From Sphingomonas sp. (GTDB taxonomy: Bacteria > Pseudomonadota > Alphaproteobacteria > Sphingomonadales > Sphingomonadaceae): a stretch of 64,000 bases of DNA. Every line of letters begins with the position of its first letter. The stretch's first letter is position 1. Made by a program: the position numbers and the translations under genes. The stretch is taken from positions 310,001 through 374,000 of the forward strand of contig NZ_JAGIAM010000002.1 in the NCBI RefSeq assembly GCF_017744835.1. Direction: 5' to 3'. A model generated the notes under the pieces. That model searched no databases, was not told the origin of the DNA, and was given only the letters and a program-made list of their open reading frames with translations. Shown here piece by piece: positions 45,920 to 56,683 of the stretch.

Positions 45920-46159
45920 TTACTCCTCGACTGGCGCTTCGGTGGTGAGCTGGAGCGCGTGGAGCACTCCGCCCATCCGGCCACCCAGCGCGGCATAGAC
46001 CGCCTGGTGCTGGCGCACCCGCGGCATGCCCTTGAACATCGGGCTCACCACCCGCGCGGCATAATGATCCCCATCGCCGGCAAGGTCGGTGATCTCGACC
46101 CGGGCATCGGGGATGCCCGCCTTGATCAGCGCCTCGATCTCGGCCGCGGGCATCGGCAT
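45920..46159 (-). CDS. bolA: BolA family protein
   Basis: 79 aa from the ATG at 46159, one base after the DUF1476 stop (TAA-G-ATG), implying translational coupling; a second ATG two codons on is possible. Fold signature: AEIEALIKAGIPDARVEITDLAGDGDHYAARVVSPMFKGMPRVRQHQAVYAAL, with the conserved histidines used for cluster binding with CGFS glutaredoxins. Neighbour grxD supports that role. Confidence 0.92.
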   Translation of the reverse strand: MPMPAAEIEALIKAGIPDARVEITDLAGDGDHYAARVVSPMFKGMPRVRQHQAVYAALGGRMGGVLHALQLTTEAPVEE

Positions 46160-46160
46160 C

Positions 46161-46484
46161 TTACTTGGCTTCCAGCAGCTGGCGGCGCGCCTCGACGAGC
46201 TGCTCGTCGAGCGCACGGCGCACCATGGCCTCGTCCACATCCACGCCGGCGGCCAGCAGGTCGCCCAGCACCTTGCGGATCACGTCCTCGTCGCCGGCTT
46301 CCTCGAACTCGGCCTGGACGACGGCCTTGGCATAGGCGTCGGTCTCCTCGGGGGTGAGGTTCATCTTGGCCGCTGCCCACTGGCCCACCAGCCGGTTGCG
46401 TCGCGCAGTGACGCGGAACGCCATTTCCTCGTCGCGTGCGAACTTCGCCTCGAATGCCCGCTCGCGATCGTCGAAAGTCGTCAT
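46161..46484 (-). CDS. DUF1476 / F1-ATPase inhibitor subunit zeta
   Basis: 107 aa from MTTFDDRERAFEAKFARDEE at 46484; the longer frame adds 21 residues. The sequence is the all-helical zeta family: the N-terminal inhibitory region, VTARRNRLVGQWAAAKMNL, and the C-terminal helix bundle ending LVEARRQLLEAK. In Paracoccus the family member inhibits the F1Fo-ATPase against reverse hydrolysis; potency varies among alphaproteobacteria. It leads the bolA-grxD group. Confidence 0.85.
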   Translation of the reverse strand: MTTFDDRERAFEAKFARDEEMAFRVTARRNRLVGQWAAAKMNLTPEETDAYAKAVVQAEFEEAGDEDVIRKVLGDLLAAGVDVDEAMVRRALDEQLVEARRQLLEAK

Positions 46485-46572
46485 GTGCTCCTCAAGCCCC
46501 TTTGATGCCGTTTCGCCGGAGATAGGAGGGCGGCCGGGGCAAGGCAAGCGATCCTCCCCGGCAGTGGTAGGA

Positions 46573-47571
<999 letters not shown>

Positions 47572-48162
47572 GCCCGCCTCTCCCCGCGATCCAGGGCCGC
47601 GCCGCCGCGACACCGGACTCATATTTCGAAATCGCGGTATCCTTTGCCAGCGTCATCCCGATCTCGTCCAGCCCCTGCATCAGGCAGGCGCGGCGGAAGG
47701 CGTCGAGCTCGAAGGGAAAGCGGTCCTGGAAGGGCGTGGTGACGGTCATCGTCTCCAGGTCGACGGTGATCTCGTCGGTCGTCGCGACTTCGACCAGCCG
47801 GTCGATCGCCTCCTGCGGCAGCACCACCGGCACGATGCCGTTCTTGAAGGCATTGCCCGAGAAGATGTCCGAGAAGCTCGGCGCGATAACGGCCTTGATG
47901 CCCAGGTCGGCGAGCGCCCAGGCGGCGTGCTCGCGGCTCGACCCGCAGCCGAAATTGTCGCCCGCCACCAGCACCGGCGCGCCGGCGTAGCGCGGATCGT
48001 CGAAGATGTTGCCGGGCTGCGCGCGCACCGTCTCGAACGCGCCCCTGCCCAACCCCTCGCGCGTCGTGGTCTTGAGCCAGTGCGCGGGGATGATGATGTC
48101 GGTGTCGATGTTCTTGGCGCCCCAGGGGTAGGCGCGCCCTTCGACCTTGATGACGGGTTCCA

Positions 48163-48981
48163 TCAGCGGGCACTCGCAGGAAAGGCGGGAAGCTTGGCGA
48201 CGTCGGCGGGCTCGTGCTGGATCACGACGCGCGCCTTCAGGTTCGCGGCGATGGCGCGGAAACGGTCGCTGGAGGCGAGCGTGTCGGCGCGGTTGCTGTT
48301 GAAGCTGGGCACTTCGTTCTTCTCGAAGCTCTCGCTTGCGTGGAACTGGTCGCCGGAGAGCAGCACGGGGCCGGTCTGCCTGAGCCGGACCAGCAGCGAA
48401 TGGTGGCCGTCGGTATGGCCGGGCATGCCGAGCATGACCACGCTGCCGTCGCCGAACACGTCATGGTCGCCCGTCACCGGCTGCGCCTTGCTGCCGCCGT
48501 CGAGCCAGGGCTTGACCCGGTCGCGGCGGTCGGGCGCCTGGGTGCGCAGCGCCTCGAGGTCCTGCGCGCCGATCAGCAGCGTCGCGCCGGGGAAGTCGGC
48601 GGCCTGGCCGATATGATCGAAGTGATTGTGGCTGATGCCGACGAAATCGATCTGCCCGGGCTTCACTCCGATCCGCGCGAGCTGCGGCAAGATCCGCTGC
48701 TTCACGCTCACCGTGAAGACGCCGTCGACGTTCGACTTGCCCTCGAGCTCGCCGGGGAGCCCGGTATCCCACAGCAGATAATCGTCGCCGTGGCGGATCA
48801 GGTAGCAGCTGTCGACGAGCCTGTACGGCTTGCCGTCATAGCGATGGCTGTCACTGAATTCGGCGAAGTCCGAAACGGCGATTTCGCCGCAATCGAGCCG
48901 CCACAGCTCGACGTCCGCAGCAGGAACGGGTGCTCCGCCAGCCGCGACGGCCAGCAGCAGGGATCCCAATATCGTCATCAT
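48163..48981 (-). CDS. Exported MBL-fold hydrolase (lactonase-like) inside the leu operon
   Basis: 272 aa. Tandem ATGs at 48981 and 48978 follow GGAGGAGG. An N-terminal hydrophobic signal ([21 protein letters not shown]) suggests export. The metal motif is H-N-H-F-D-H-I-G, with further ligands in [13 protein letters not shown] and SGDQFH and a C-terminal H-E-P. This is the layout of the N-acyl-homoserine-lactonase-like branch (D-T-G-L-P-G precedes the site). Substrate unknown; lactone hydrolysis is an inference. It is placed between leuC and leuD with overlapping codons on the leuD side. Confidence 0.85.
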   Translation of the reverse strand: MMTILGSLLLAVAAGGAPVPAADVELWRLDCGEIAVSDFAEFSDSHRYDGKPYRLVDSCYLIRHGDDYLLWDTGLPGELEGKSNVDGVFTVSVKQRILPQLARIGVKPGQIDFVGISHNHFDHIGQAADFPGATLLIGAQDLEALRTQAPDRRDRVKPWLDGGSKAQPVTGDHDVFGDGSVVMLGMPGHTDGHHSLLVRLRQTGPVLLSGDQFHASESFEKNEVPSFNSNRADTLASSDRFRAIAANLKARVVIQHEPADVAKLPAFPASAR

Positions 48982-49018
48982 GCCTCCTCCCGCGCTTCGC
49001 GGGCGGAGACCGCGACGA

Positions 49019-49138
49019 TCAGACGGCCGGTGCCCGCGCCACAGCGGAAGCCGGTCGGCTCTCCACTGCGCTCGCATAGGCTGCGGCCAGGCCGCACAGC
49101 ACCGTACCCGTAATCAACGCAACCAGCGCCCGCTTCAT
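49019..49138 (-). CDS. Small secreted or membrane peptide (39 aa) between leuC and the MBL gene
   Basis: ATG at 49138 is preceded by AAGGGGTGG at 6-nt spacing, overlapping the leuC stop region. The product is MKRALVALITGTVLCGLAA followed by AYASAVESRPASAVARAPAV: two basic residues, a hydrophobic helix and an A-Y-A signal-peptidase-like site. So it is either a signal-peptide-bearing peptide of about 17 mature residues or a single-helix membrane protein. It ends 38 nt before the MBL gene. Function unknown. Confidence 0.6.
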   Translation of the reverse strand: MKRALVALITGTVLCGLAAAYASAVESRPASAVARAPAV

Positions 49139-49152
49139 GTCGTGCCACCCCT

Positions 49153-50595
49153 TTACGCATCCGCCGACACCAGATCCCTGACGTCGGTCAAGCGCCCAGT
49201 GACCGCAGCTGCTGCCGCCATGGCCGGCGAAAGCAGGTGCGTACGCGCCCCCGGACCCTGTCTACCTACGAAGTTTCTATTAGAGGTTGAAGCACAACGT
49301 TCGCCACTCGGGACTTTATCGGGGTTCATGGCGAGGCACATCGAGCAGCCGGGCTCGCGCCATTCGAAGCCGGCCTCGGTGAAGATGCGGTCGAGCCCCT
49401 CGGCCTCGGCCTGGCGCTTGACCAGGCCGGAGCCCGGCACGATCAGCGCCTGGCGGATGCGGTCGGCGACGTGGCGGCCCTTCACCACCGCCGCGGCGGC
49501 GCGCAGGTCCTCGATGCGGCTGTTGGTGCACGATCCGATGAAGACATGCTCGATGCCGATGTCCTGCATCGCGGTGCCGGGCGCGAGGCCCATGTAATCG
49601 AGCGACTTCTGCGCGGCGGCGCGCTTCGACGCGTCGGCGAAGCTCTCGGGATCGGGCACGGCGCCGGTGATCGACACCACGTCCTCGGGGCTGGTGCCCC
49701 AGGTCAGCGAAGGCGCGATGTCGCTCGCCTCGAGCCGCACGACGCGGTCGTACTGCGCCGCGGCGTCGGTCGGCAGCGTGCGCCAATAGGCGACCGCCTT
49801 CTCCCAATCCGCGCCCGAGGGGGCGAGCGGACGGCCCTTCAGATATTCGAACGTCTTGTCGTCGGGCGCGATCAGACCCGAACGCGCCCCGCCCTCGATC
49901 GACATGTTCGAGACCGTCAGCCGCCCCTCGACCGACATGGCACGGATGACCTCGCCGGTATATTCGACGACATAGCCGGTGCCGCCCGCCGCGCCGATGC
50001 GGCCGATGATCGCCAGCACCACGTCCTTCGGGCTCACGCCGAAGCCGAGCGTGCCGTCGACGCGGATCTCCATCGTCTTCGACGGCGAGAGCAGCAGCGT
50101 CTGGGTGGCGAGGACATGCTCGACTTCGCTGGTGCCGATGCCGAACGCCAGCGCGCCCAGCGCGCCGTGCGCCGAAGTATGGCTGTCGCCGCACACCAGG
50201 GTAGTGCCCGGAAGCGTGAAGCCCTGCTCCGGCCCCACGACATGCACGATCCCCTGCCGCGCATCGAGCGCGTCGATATAGGGCACGTCGAATTCGGCGA
50301 CGTTGGCGCGCAGCGCCGCGAGCTGGTCCGCGCTCGCCGGATCGGCGATCGGCAGCGGACGCCCCGCCGCATCGACGCGCGGCGTCGTCGGAAGATTATG
50401 GTCGGGAACCGCGAGCGTAAGGTCGGGCCGCCGCACCGGCCGGCCGGCGGCGCGAAGCCCGGCGAATGCCTGGGGGCTCGTCACTTCATGGACGAGGTGG
50501 CGGTCGATGTAGATGAGGCAGGTGCCGTCGTCGCGGCGCTCCACGACGTGGTCGGCCCAGATCTTCTCGTACAGGGTGCGGGGTTTGCTGGCCAT
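49153..50595 (-). CDS. leuC: 3-isopropylmalate dehydratase large subunit
   Basis: 480 aa from [13 protein letters not shown] at 50595; an ATG three codons upstream (50604) is equally open and neither has a strong ribosome-binding site. Aconitase-fold motifs: [33 protein letters not shown] and [13 protein letters not shown], providing the three [4Fe-4S] cysteines. It makes the active enzyme with LeuD, encoded 1 kb downstream in the same direction. No leucine-rich leader peptide was recognised upstream. Confidence 0.95.
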   Translation of the reverse strand: MASKPRTLYEKIWADHVVERRDDGTCLIYIDRHLVHEVTSPQAFAGLRAAGRPVRRPDLTLAVPDHNLPTTPRVDAAGRPLPIADPASADQLAALRANVAEFDVPYIDALDARQGIVHVVGPEQGFTLPGTTLVCGDSHTSAHGALGALAFGIGTSEVEHVLATQTLLLSPSKTMEIRVDGTLGFGVSPKDVVLAIIGRIGAAGGTGYVVEYTGEVIRAMSVEGRLTVSNMSIEGGARSGLIAPDDKTFEYLKGRPLAPSGADWEKAVAYWRTLPTDAAAQYDRVVRLEASDIAPSLTWGTSPEDVVSITGAVPDPESFADASKRAAAQKSLDYMGLAPGTAMQDIGIEHVFIGSCTNSRIEDLRAAAAVVKGRHVADRIRQALIVPGSGLVKRQAEAEGLDRIFTEAGFEWREPGCSMCLAMNPDKVPSGERCASTSNRNFVGRQGPGARTHLLSPAMAAAAAVTGRLTDVRDLVSADA

Positions 50596-50671
50596 GACGG
50601 CCATCTAATCCGATATTGCGCTGCGGCAACCCATTCCGCAATTTTACGTCGCGAAGCCGAGCTTTCATAGG

Positions 50672-50728
50672 TTGGCGGGGAAGCCCATGCGTGAAGGCTC
50701 CCCCGCCAAGCCCCTGCGGGAAGGGGCT
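50672..50728 (-). terminator. Double hairpin after the cytochrome c gene
   Basis: Two inverted repeats follow the cytochrome stop on the minus strand: AGCCCCT...AGGGGCT (50709-50728, overlapping the stop codon) and a 9-bp TTGGCGGGG arm at 50672-50709. No T-run is seen. They separate the cytochrome transcript from leuC. Confidence 0.5.
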
Positions 50729-51578
50729 ATTGCGGCGACGCCCGGTCCAACTCGCGGTCCATCTCGCCTTTCAGATAGGCCTGGACGGCGTCGATTTCCT
50801 GGTCGGTGAGCGCCGCGAAGCTCTCGCGCGCCACCACGCTCATGATGCCGTGGTCAGGCTTGGAGCCAACGCCGGTGCGCAGCAATTTCTTGAGCTTCGC
50901 CGGGTCATAGGCTGCGACCATGGGCGCGAGCGCGGGCACCTTGGTCGCGCCGTCCTCCATCACGCCTTGCTGGTGCAGCTTGTGGCAGGCAGTGCAGGCG
51001 AAATCGACGACGTAGCGCCCCATGTTCGTCGGGCGCGCCGCCTCGGCGACCTTGCCGACCGTAGCCATCGGCGGCAGCTTGCCCGCCAGGATCAGCGCAC
51101 GCCCGATCGGGCCGTAGGACATGGTGGCGGTCGAATCCTTCGGCCCCGGCTTCAGCGTGCGGATCCAGGCGACGATCCGGCCCAGGTCCTGGTCCGAGAG
51201 ATTGCGCAGCGCATGGGTGGGCATGATCATCAGCGACGATCCGTCCTTGTGCACGCCGTAGCGGACCGCGCGGACCAGCTCGTCGTTGCTGTGCGTGGCG
51301 GCGATGCGCGCGAGCGAGGGCGGCGCGATGCGGCCGAGCCCCGGCGCCTCGAACAGCACCTTCCCCTCGCCTTCGCGGCCGTGGCAGTCGCGGCAGCTCG
51401 CGATGCGCGCCATCCGGGCGCCCTCGGCGATCGAGGCCGTATCGGTGGGCACGGCGATGCTCTCGTTGGGCACGGCATGCGCCTTGCGGAGCATCCATTC
51501 GGCCCCCGCATAGACCACGGCCAAGGCAACGACGACGATCGCGGCAAGCCCCAGCAGGCCGCGGATAACCCAGCGCAT
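50727..51578 (-). CDS. Membrane-anchored dihaem cytochrome c
   Basis: 283 aa. An uncleaved N-terminal helix (GLLGLAAIVVVALAVVYAGAEWML) anchors two cytochrome c domains in the periplasm. Haem sites are C-R-D-C-H (about residue 62) and C-T-A-C-H (about 196), with methionine-containing distal segments (SSLMIMPTHALRNLSDQDL; HGIMSVVARESFAAL). It is an electron carrier, probably a partner of a periplasmic dehydrogenase or terminal oxidase not encoded here. Confidence 0.9.
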   Translation of the reverse strand: MRWVIRGLLGLAAIVVVALAVVYAGAEWMLRKAHAVPNESIAVPTDTASIAEGARMARIASCRDCHGREGEGKVLFEAPGLGRIAPPSLARIAATHSNDELVRAVRYGVHKDGSSLMIMPTHALRNLSDQDLGRIVAWIRTLKPGPKDSTATMSYGPIGRALILAGKLPPMATVGKVAEAARPTNMGRYVVDFACTACHKLHQQGVMEDGATKVPALAPMVAAYDPAKLKKLLRTGVGSKPDHGIMSVVARESFAALTDQEIDAVQAYLKGEMDRELDRASPQ

Positions 51579-51640
51579 ATTCCCCTCCCCCGAGGAAGAT
51601 CAATCAGTTACGGGATAATCTTACCAGCAGGGGGCGTAAG

Positions 51641-52603
51641 TTACGCAGCGCCCTCTACTTCCTTGGGCGAGACATAATGCGGATCGTGCGCGAACGGGAG
51701 CGTATCGCTTCTCCGCAAGGCATCCAGAACCGCAGCAAAACCGGTCTCGCACCGAAAGCCGAGGACCCGCTCGGCAAGTCTGGCGTCATAGATACGCCCG
51801 ATCGATCCCGGTAATTCCCAGCCTTTGGCAGCGTATAACTTGGACGCATCGGGGAAATAGCGCGCGATTACGCTTGCGGCGTCGCGCTTGAGCTCCACGC
51901 AATCTTCGCGCGCGAAGGGCGTCGGCGCCGAGACGATGAAGGTGCCGAAGCCGATCTCGGGCACCCGGTCGAGCGCCGCGACGTGCGCCCGCGCCGCATC
52001 CTCCACGGTCAGCCGCCGGTGGAGCAGCTCGTTGGCCTTCATGTTCTCGCCCGAGAGCGCACGGTGCGTATCGTCCTCCTCGGGGAAGAAGCGGCTGGTG
52101 CGCAGCACGACGCACCCCATCCCGCTCTCCGCCCAGGCCAGCCGGCAGAGCTGCTCGGCGGCGAGCTTGGTGACGCCATAGATGTTGCGCGGCTCGATGG
52201 GCGCGCTCGCCTCGTCGAGCCACACCGCCTCGCCGGCATGCTCGTCGCGGATCGCCTGGCTGATCATCAGCGACGTGGTCGAAGTGAAGACGAACCGGTC
52301 GTTGCCCGCGGCGCGTGCAGCCTCGAGCAGGTTGAGCGTGCCGGTGACGTTGACGTCGACGAACGCCTGCGCCGAGTAGCGCGCGATGTCCGGCTTGTGG
52401 AGCGCGCCGGCGTGGACCACCGCCTCGATGCCGTGCTCGCCGAAGATGCGATCGACCAGCGCGCGATCGGCCACCGAGCCGATCAGCTGCGTGTCCGCAC
52501 CCGGCGCGACGTCGAGCCCTACGACGGTGTCGCCGCGATTGCGAAGCATCGGGGCAAGGAAACGGCCGAGCCAGCCCGAGGAACCTGTGAGGAGAATCCG
52601 CAT
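51641..52603 (-). CDS. NAD-dependent epimerase/dehydratase (extended SDR)
   Basis: 320 aa from MRILLTGSSGWLGRF at 52603; the longer frame adds 15 residues. The Rossmann motif is T-G-S-S-G-W-L-G, then NVTGTLNLLEAARAAG, TSTTSL and the catalytic Y-G-V-T-K pair. It is a member of the nucleotide-sugar epimerase type; the substrate cannot be read from sequence. It lies alone between the cytochrome and the ferritin-like gene, all on the minus strand. Confidence 0.88.
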   Translation of the reverse strand: MRILLTGSSGWLGRFLAPMLRNRGDTVVGLDVAPGADTQLIGSVADRALVDRIFGEHGIEAVVHAGALHKPDIARYSAQAFVDVNVTGTLNLLEAARAAGNDRFVFTSTTSLMISQAIRDEHAGEAVWLDEASAPIEPRNIYGVTKLAAEQLCRLAWAESGMGCVVLRTSRFFPEEDDTHRALSGENMKANELLHRRLTVEDAARAHVAALDRVPEIGFGTFIVSAPTPFAREDCVELKRDAASVIARYFPDASKLYAAKGWELPGSIGRIYDARLAERVLGFRCETGFAAVLDALRRSDTLPFAHDPHYVSPKEVEGAA

Positions 52604-52705
52604 GCGCTGCGGATAGCGGAGCCGGATGAGGCGGGAAATGGCTTGCACCGGCGAAGTCGGATGAGGGGAGGCTCCAACCGAGCGGAACCGCCGACAGGTG
52701 ATCGC

Positions 52706-53389
52706 TCAGGCCAGCGCCGGCACCGTAGAGGCCAGCCGGTCCGCCGGCTCGCCCGCATCGGCCCAGTCGGTGCGCCTGCCGATCCACGGGTTCAGGAACA
52801 GCGCCGGCAGCTTGAGGAACAGCAGCTCGGAGTGGATGAAGCCGTCCACCGCCTTCTCCCACCATTTGGGCGCGCGCTTGCCGTGCGCCTTCAGCCAGCC
52901 CTCGTACGGCGCCCAGTGGCTCGGCTCGTCGCGCTCGATCACCTGGAAGATCTTCATCAGCACCTTGTCGGTGCGCACCATCGGGTGGTGGAGCAGGACG
53001 TCGACCTGGCGATAGCCGCGCTGCTCGGTGAGCATGATCACGCGGCACAGCCGCTCGAACAGCCGGTCGCTCGCGATCACGGCGTCGGTGTCGAGGTCGT
53101 CGATCGTGCGGCGGAACATGATCTCGACGAAGCGGTCGATATGGCCGCAGGTGCGATCGACCTTGAGCGGCATCCGCCCCTGCATCTGGTACCAGCGCTT
53201 GAACATCAGATAGTGTTTGCGCTCGTCGGCGCGGTGCTTCTCGATCGCGGCGATCAGCGCATGATCGTCGGGCGAGCGCGCGCGCACCGCCTCCAGCACC
53301 CGGTCGATGCTCGTGTACCCGCGGTGCTCGTTGTAGATGTAGATCGAGCCCAGCAGGTCGAGATAGCGGCGGCGGAACCAGCCCAGCAT
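52706..53389 (-). CDS. Ferritin-like di-iron domain protein
   Basis: 227 aa from MLGWFRRRYLDLLG at 53389. It is all-helical, with acidic/histidine motifs suited to a di-iron site (AIEKHRADERKHYLMFKRWY; QVIERDEPSHWAPYE, each E-x-x-H-like), and a hydrophobic C-terminal part (GFIHSELLFLKLPALFLNPWIG). Related sphingomonad genes are annotated ferritin-like domain proteins. It could be an oxygenase, oxidase or iron-handling protein; the function is unknown. Confidence 0.7.
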   Translation of the reverse strand: MLGWFRRRYLDLLGSIYIYNEHRGYTSIDRVLEAVRARSPDDHALIAAIEKHRADERKHYLMFKRWYQMQGRMPLKVDRTCGHIDRFVEIMFRRTIDDLDTDAVIASDRLFERLCRVIMLTEQRGYRQVDVLLHHPMVRTDKVLMKIFQVIERDEPSHWAPYEGWLKAHGKRAPKWWEKAVDGFIHSELLFLKLPALFLNPWIGRRTDWADAGEPADRLASTVPALA

Positions 53390-53438
53390 GGGACGAAGGC
53401 TACGCCTCGCGCGCCCAAGCGTCAAACGGCGATTGGGC

Positions 53439-54008
53439 TCAGGCGAGCCCCGCCCGGAACGCCTCGATGCTGCGCACCCGCCTGGGCCAGCGCGACGCCA
53501 GGTTGCGGCCGCCCAGCCACAGGAACAGGGGCGCGATCACCGCCGTCGCCAGCCACCACCAGCCGCCGTCGAGGATCGACACGCCGACCAGCAGCGCGAA
53601 CAGCAGCAGGCACGGCGGCACGACGATCAGCAGGTTGACGATGGCAGTCGCATAGCCGGGCCCCAGTTGCAGCCGGCCGGGTCCATGCGCCGCCGCAACC
53701 CGCTCGGCGAAGTCCAGGATGGTCGCGCGATAATCGCCGCCCTGGCCCGCGATCGCAGTCAGCACCACCGGGCGCGGGCTGCCGCTCCACCAGATCTTGG
53801 CCTCGAGCGTCGCCGCGATGCTTCCCTCCAGCTCGTGCACCTGCTCGGTGCCGAAATGCCGCAGCCGCTCGACGGCATGCGCGGGGATCGCCACCGTGCC
53901 GCCGTCGCGCCCGCTCAGCACCAGCCGATCACCCTCGAGCGCGACCGAGAGATTGGAGCCCTTCACGCCCAGCGCTTCGAGCGCGGACGTATTGCCGCTG
54001 CGGAACAC
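53439..54008 (-). CDS. Hypothetical two-helix membrane protein
   Basis: 189 aa. A soluble N-terminal half of about 120 residues (with LSVALEGDRLVLSGRDGGTVAIPAHAVERL, a PH-like beta pattern) is followed by two adjacent transmembrane helices (YATAIVNLLIVVPPCLLLFALLVGV and WWWLATAVIAPLFLWL) and a basic tail. I do not recognise the family. It starts 16 nt after the scoB stop on the same strand and is probably the last gene of that operon. Confidence 0.7.
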   Translation of the reverse strand: MFRSGNTSALEALGVKGSNLSVALEGDRLVLSGRDGGTVAIPAHAVERLRHFGTEQVHELEGSIAATLEAKIWWSGSPRPVVLTAIAGQGGDYRATILDFAERVAAAHGPGRLQLGPGYATAIVNLLIVVPPCLLLFALLVGVSILDGGWWWLATAVIAPLFLWLGGRNLASRWPRRVRSIEAFRAGLA

Positions 54009-54024
54009 CCCCCTTGCTCCGCGG

Positions 54025-54660
54025 TCAGCGCTCGAAATGCGCGGTGGTCTTGGCCGCCACTTCCTCGGCGCTCACGCCCGGCGCCAGTTCGATCAGCCGG
54101 AAGGGCGAATTGTGGTCCGGCCGCTGGAACACGGCGAGATCGGTAATGATCATGTCGACGACGTTCTTGCCCGTCAGCGGCAGCGTGCAGCCAGGGATGA
54201 ACTTGGGATCGCCGTTCTTGGAGACATGCTCCATCACGACGATGATCTTCTTGACGCCCGCGACCAGGTCCATCGCGCCGCCCATGCCCTTGATCATCTT
54301 GCCCGGGATCATCCAGTTGGCGATGTCGCCGCCTTCGCTGACTTCCATCGCGCCGAGCACGGTCAGGTCGATATGCCCGCCGCGGATCATTGCGAAGCTG
54401 TCCGACGAGCTGAAATAGACCGAGCTGGGCAGCTCGGAGATCGTCTGCTTGCCCGCGTTGATCAGGTCGGGATCGACTTCGTCGTCATAGGGAAAGGGCC
54501 CGATGCCGAGCATGCCGTTCTCGGACTGGAGCGTGACCTCCACGCCCTCCGGAATGTGGTTCGCCACCAAAGTGGGGATGCCGATCCCCAGATTGACGTA
54601 GAAGCCGTCCTGGAGCTCCTTCGCGGCGCGCGCGGCCATTTCGTCACGGGTCCAGGGCAT
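54025..54660 (-). CDS. scoB: 3-oxoacid CoA-transferase subunit B
   Basis: 211 aa. It is the beta subunit of the succinyl-CoA:3-ketoacid CoA-transferase type, moving CoA between acyl groups in ketone-body or short-chain-acid use. The active-site glutamate is in [10 protein letters not shown]; other motifs are [17 protein letters not shown] and [23 protein letters not shown]. Its ATG overlaps the stop of the phosphatase gene by one base, so the three genes form one coupled unit. Confidence 0.93.
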   Translation of the reverse strand: MPWTRDEMAARAAKELQDGFYVNLGIGIPTLVANHIPEGVEVTLQSENGMLGIGPFPYDDEVDPDLINAGKQTISELPSSVYFSSSDSFAMIRGGHIDLTVLGAMEVSEGGDIANWMIPGKMIKGMGGAMDLVAGVKKIIVVMEHVSKNGDPKFIPGCTLPLTGKNVVDMIITDLAVFQRPDHNSPFRLIELAPGVSAEEVAAKTTAHFER

Positions 54661-55739
54661 CACTTGCTCTCCTGCGGATCGGTCCAGCGCTTGTCGGCCG
54701 GGAAGATGTCGTCGGTGCCGCCCTTGAGCCCGGTGCCGTAGACCGGGTTGGGCAGCATGAACCAGCCGGCGCCCCAGAGCTGCGAGACCATCGTCTCGCC
54801 CGCGCTGTTGCGCCGCGCGCGCACCGAAAGCTGGGGCGCGTTGAACAGGTCGCTGAAGTCGCCGAGCTGGTCGCCCGCCATCGCGACGACGCAATAGCGC
54901 TGGGCGATCTGCTGGCGGCGCGCATCCTTGCCGCCCTGCTCGCCTTCGCCGCGCAGCCACAAGGTGTCGAACAGGTCCGCGGGGCCGAGGCCCGCGGCCT
55001 CCAGCGCCGCACGCGTCTGATCGGCGGTGGCGGCGGAGCGGTTGGAGTTGAACACCACCTTGATCCCCTCGCGGCGCACCGCGGCGAGCGCCTCGGCCGC
55101 GCCGGGGACCGCGGCCACCTTGTCGGCGCCGGTCTGTTCCCAGCGGGTCCAGCGGCCGGCATCGTAGGGCGCGTTGCCGCGCGCGGCGGTGTCGCCCTCG
55201 TAGCCGAGGTTGAGCAGCACGGTCTCGTCGACGTCGAGCACCACCGCGAGCGGGCGCTTGCCGCACGTCTCGAAGCGCGGGTTCTCCAGCGTCGAGCCCG
55301 GCGAGAGCACCACCGAATTGATCTTGGTCTTGTCGCGGCGATAGCCGATCTCGACCCGGATGAAGTTCCACAGCGCCTGATAGGCCTGGATGCTGAGCGC
55401 CGACGCCTCGCCCGAGCCGTAGAGATATTGCATCCCCGCCGGCACGCCAGCTCCCGCCGCACCGGCCGTGGCAGCCGCCGGCATGCCGGGCGCACCGCTG
55501 GGCGGCGGAAGCGCAGTGAGGCCGGTGACCTGCACCCGCTGGCCGTCGGCGGCGGTATAGACCTGCCCCGGGCGGGGCGCCGGCTGCGCGGCGCGCGGTT
55601 CGCGCTCGGCGGTGCGCGGACGCGACTTCATGATGCTGGCCCCCGCCGCCACCGGCGCGGCAACCAGTGCCGCCGCGCAACCCGAGAGCAGCAGCCCCGC
55701 CGCGGAGACCGCCGCCGCCGCGCACAAACCCGCGCGCAT
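54660..55739 (-). CDS. HAD-family class C acid phosphatase lipoprotein
   Basis: 359 aa. The signal [21 protein letters not shown] ends in an L-L-S-G-C lipobox. A low-complexity Ala/Pro stretch to about residue 110 precedes the HAD core: [10 protein letters not shown] (nucleophile and acid/base aspartates), FNSNRSA and [12 protein letters not shown]. This is the e(P4)-like class C acid phosphatase/5'-nucleotidase architecture, acting on phosphomonoesters in the periplasm. It is odd in sitting between scoA and scoB with one-base overlaps on both sides (TGATG). Confidence 0.88.
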   Translation of the reverse strand: MRAGLCAAAAVSAAGLLLSGCAAALVAAPVAAGASIMKSRPRTAEREPRAAQPAPRPGQVYTAADGQRVQVTGLTALPPPSGAPGMPAAATAGAAGAGVPAGMQYLYGSGEASALSIQAYQALWNFIRVEIGYRRDKTKINSVVLSPGSTLENPRFETCGKRPLAVVLDVDETVLLNLGYEGDTAARGNAPYDAGRWTRWEQTGADKVAAVPGAAEALAAVRREGIKVVFNSNRSAATADQTRAALEAAGLGPADLFDTLWLRGEGEQGGKDARRQQIAQRYCVVAMAGDQLGDFSDLFNAPQLSVRARRNSAGETMVSQLWGAGWFMLPNPVYGTGLKGGTDDIFPADKRWTDPQESK

Positions 55740-56458
55740 CAGGCCGCTCCGGCGGCTTCGGGGCGCGGCCGCGTGGTGCGGAACTCGATCTTCTTGTCGT
55801 AGGGGGCGCCGACGATCAGCCGCTTCACATAGATGCCGGGCAAGTGGATCGCGTCGGGGTCGAGGCTGCCGACCGGCACCACTTCCTCCACTTCGGCGAC
55901 GCAGATCTTACCCGCGGTCGCCATCGGCTGGTTGAAGTTGCGCGCGGTCTTGCGGAAGATGAGGTTGCCCGCCTCGTCGGCCTTCCAGCCCTTGATGATC
56001 GACAGGTCGGCGCGGATGCCGCGCTCGAGGACATATTCCTCTCCGTCGAAGACCTTGACTTCCTTGCCCTCGGCCACCTGCGTGCCCACGCCGGTTTTGG
56101 TGTAGAAGCCCGGGATCCCCGCCCCGCCCGCGCGGCAGCGCTCGGCGAGCGTGCCCTGCGGGCAGAATTCGACTTCGAGCTCGCCCGCAAGATACTGCCG
56201 CTCGAACTCCTTGTTCTCGCCGACATAGGAGGAGATCATCTTCTTCACCTGGCGCGAGCGGAGCAGCTTGCCGAGCCCCTCGTTGTCGATGCCGGCGTTG
56301 TTCGATGCGATGGTGAGGTCCTTGACTCCCGACGCCTGGAGCGCGTCGATCAGCCGCTCGGGGATGCCGCACAGGCCGAAGCCGCCCGCGCAGATCGTCA
56401 TGCCGTCGAACAGCAGCCCGTCCAGCGCCGCCTCCGCATTGGGATAGAGCTTCTTCAT
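55739..56458 (-). CDS. scoA: 3-oxoacid CoA-transferase subunit A
   Basis: 239 aa from [16 protein letters not shown] at 56458; the longer frame adds 26 residues. Alpha-subunit motifs: [73 protein letters not shown] and the [17 protein letters not shown] region. It works as a heteromer with ScoB, whose gene follows the phosphatase. Confidence 0.93.
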   Translation of the reverse strand: MKKLYPNAEAALDGLLFDGMTICAGGFGLCGIPERLIDALQASGVKDLTIASNNAGIDNEGLGKLLRSRQVKKMISSYVGENKEFERQYLAGELEVEFCPQGTLAERCRAGGAGIPGFYTKTGVGTQVAEGKEVKVFDGEEYVLERGIRADLSIIKGWKADEAGNLIFRKTARNFNQPMATAGKICVAEVEEVVPVGSLDPDAIHLPGIYVKRLIVGAPYDKKIEFRTTRPRPEAAGAA

Positions 56459-56683
56459 GGGCGATTCTCTCCTGACCTGCACCGGCGATAATCCGGGCGC
56501 GCGGGAGCGGTCAAGCAAAGGTGAACCGACTTTCAACTTTTGATAGAATCTGGCGCTGTGGCATAAGAGTCACACTCGGCGATGTAATCAAATTGCCATA
56601 TTGCACCTGCGAAATGGAAGCCTATCTGAGGCTGCGGATGGCCATCCGAACCTGAATAAAAAGTCCAAAAGATAGGAACTTGT

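Noticed and set aside
50605..50726. Leucine attenuator or leader peptide upstream of leuC
   Set aside because: No short frame with clustered leucine codons and no antiterminator pair is visible; the hairpins there belong to the cytochrome c 3' end.
54025..55725. 566-codon open frame joining the phosphatase region to scoB as one fusion protein
   Set aside because: The upstream part is the phosphatase gene read in the wrong frame. scoB begins at the ATG at 54660, overlapping the phosphatase stop.
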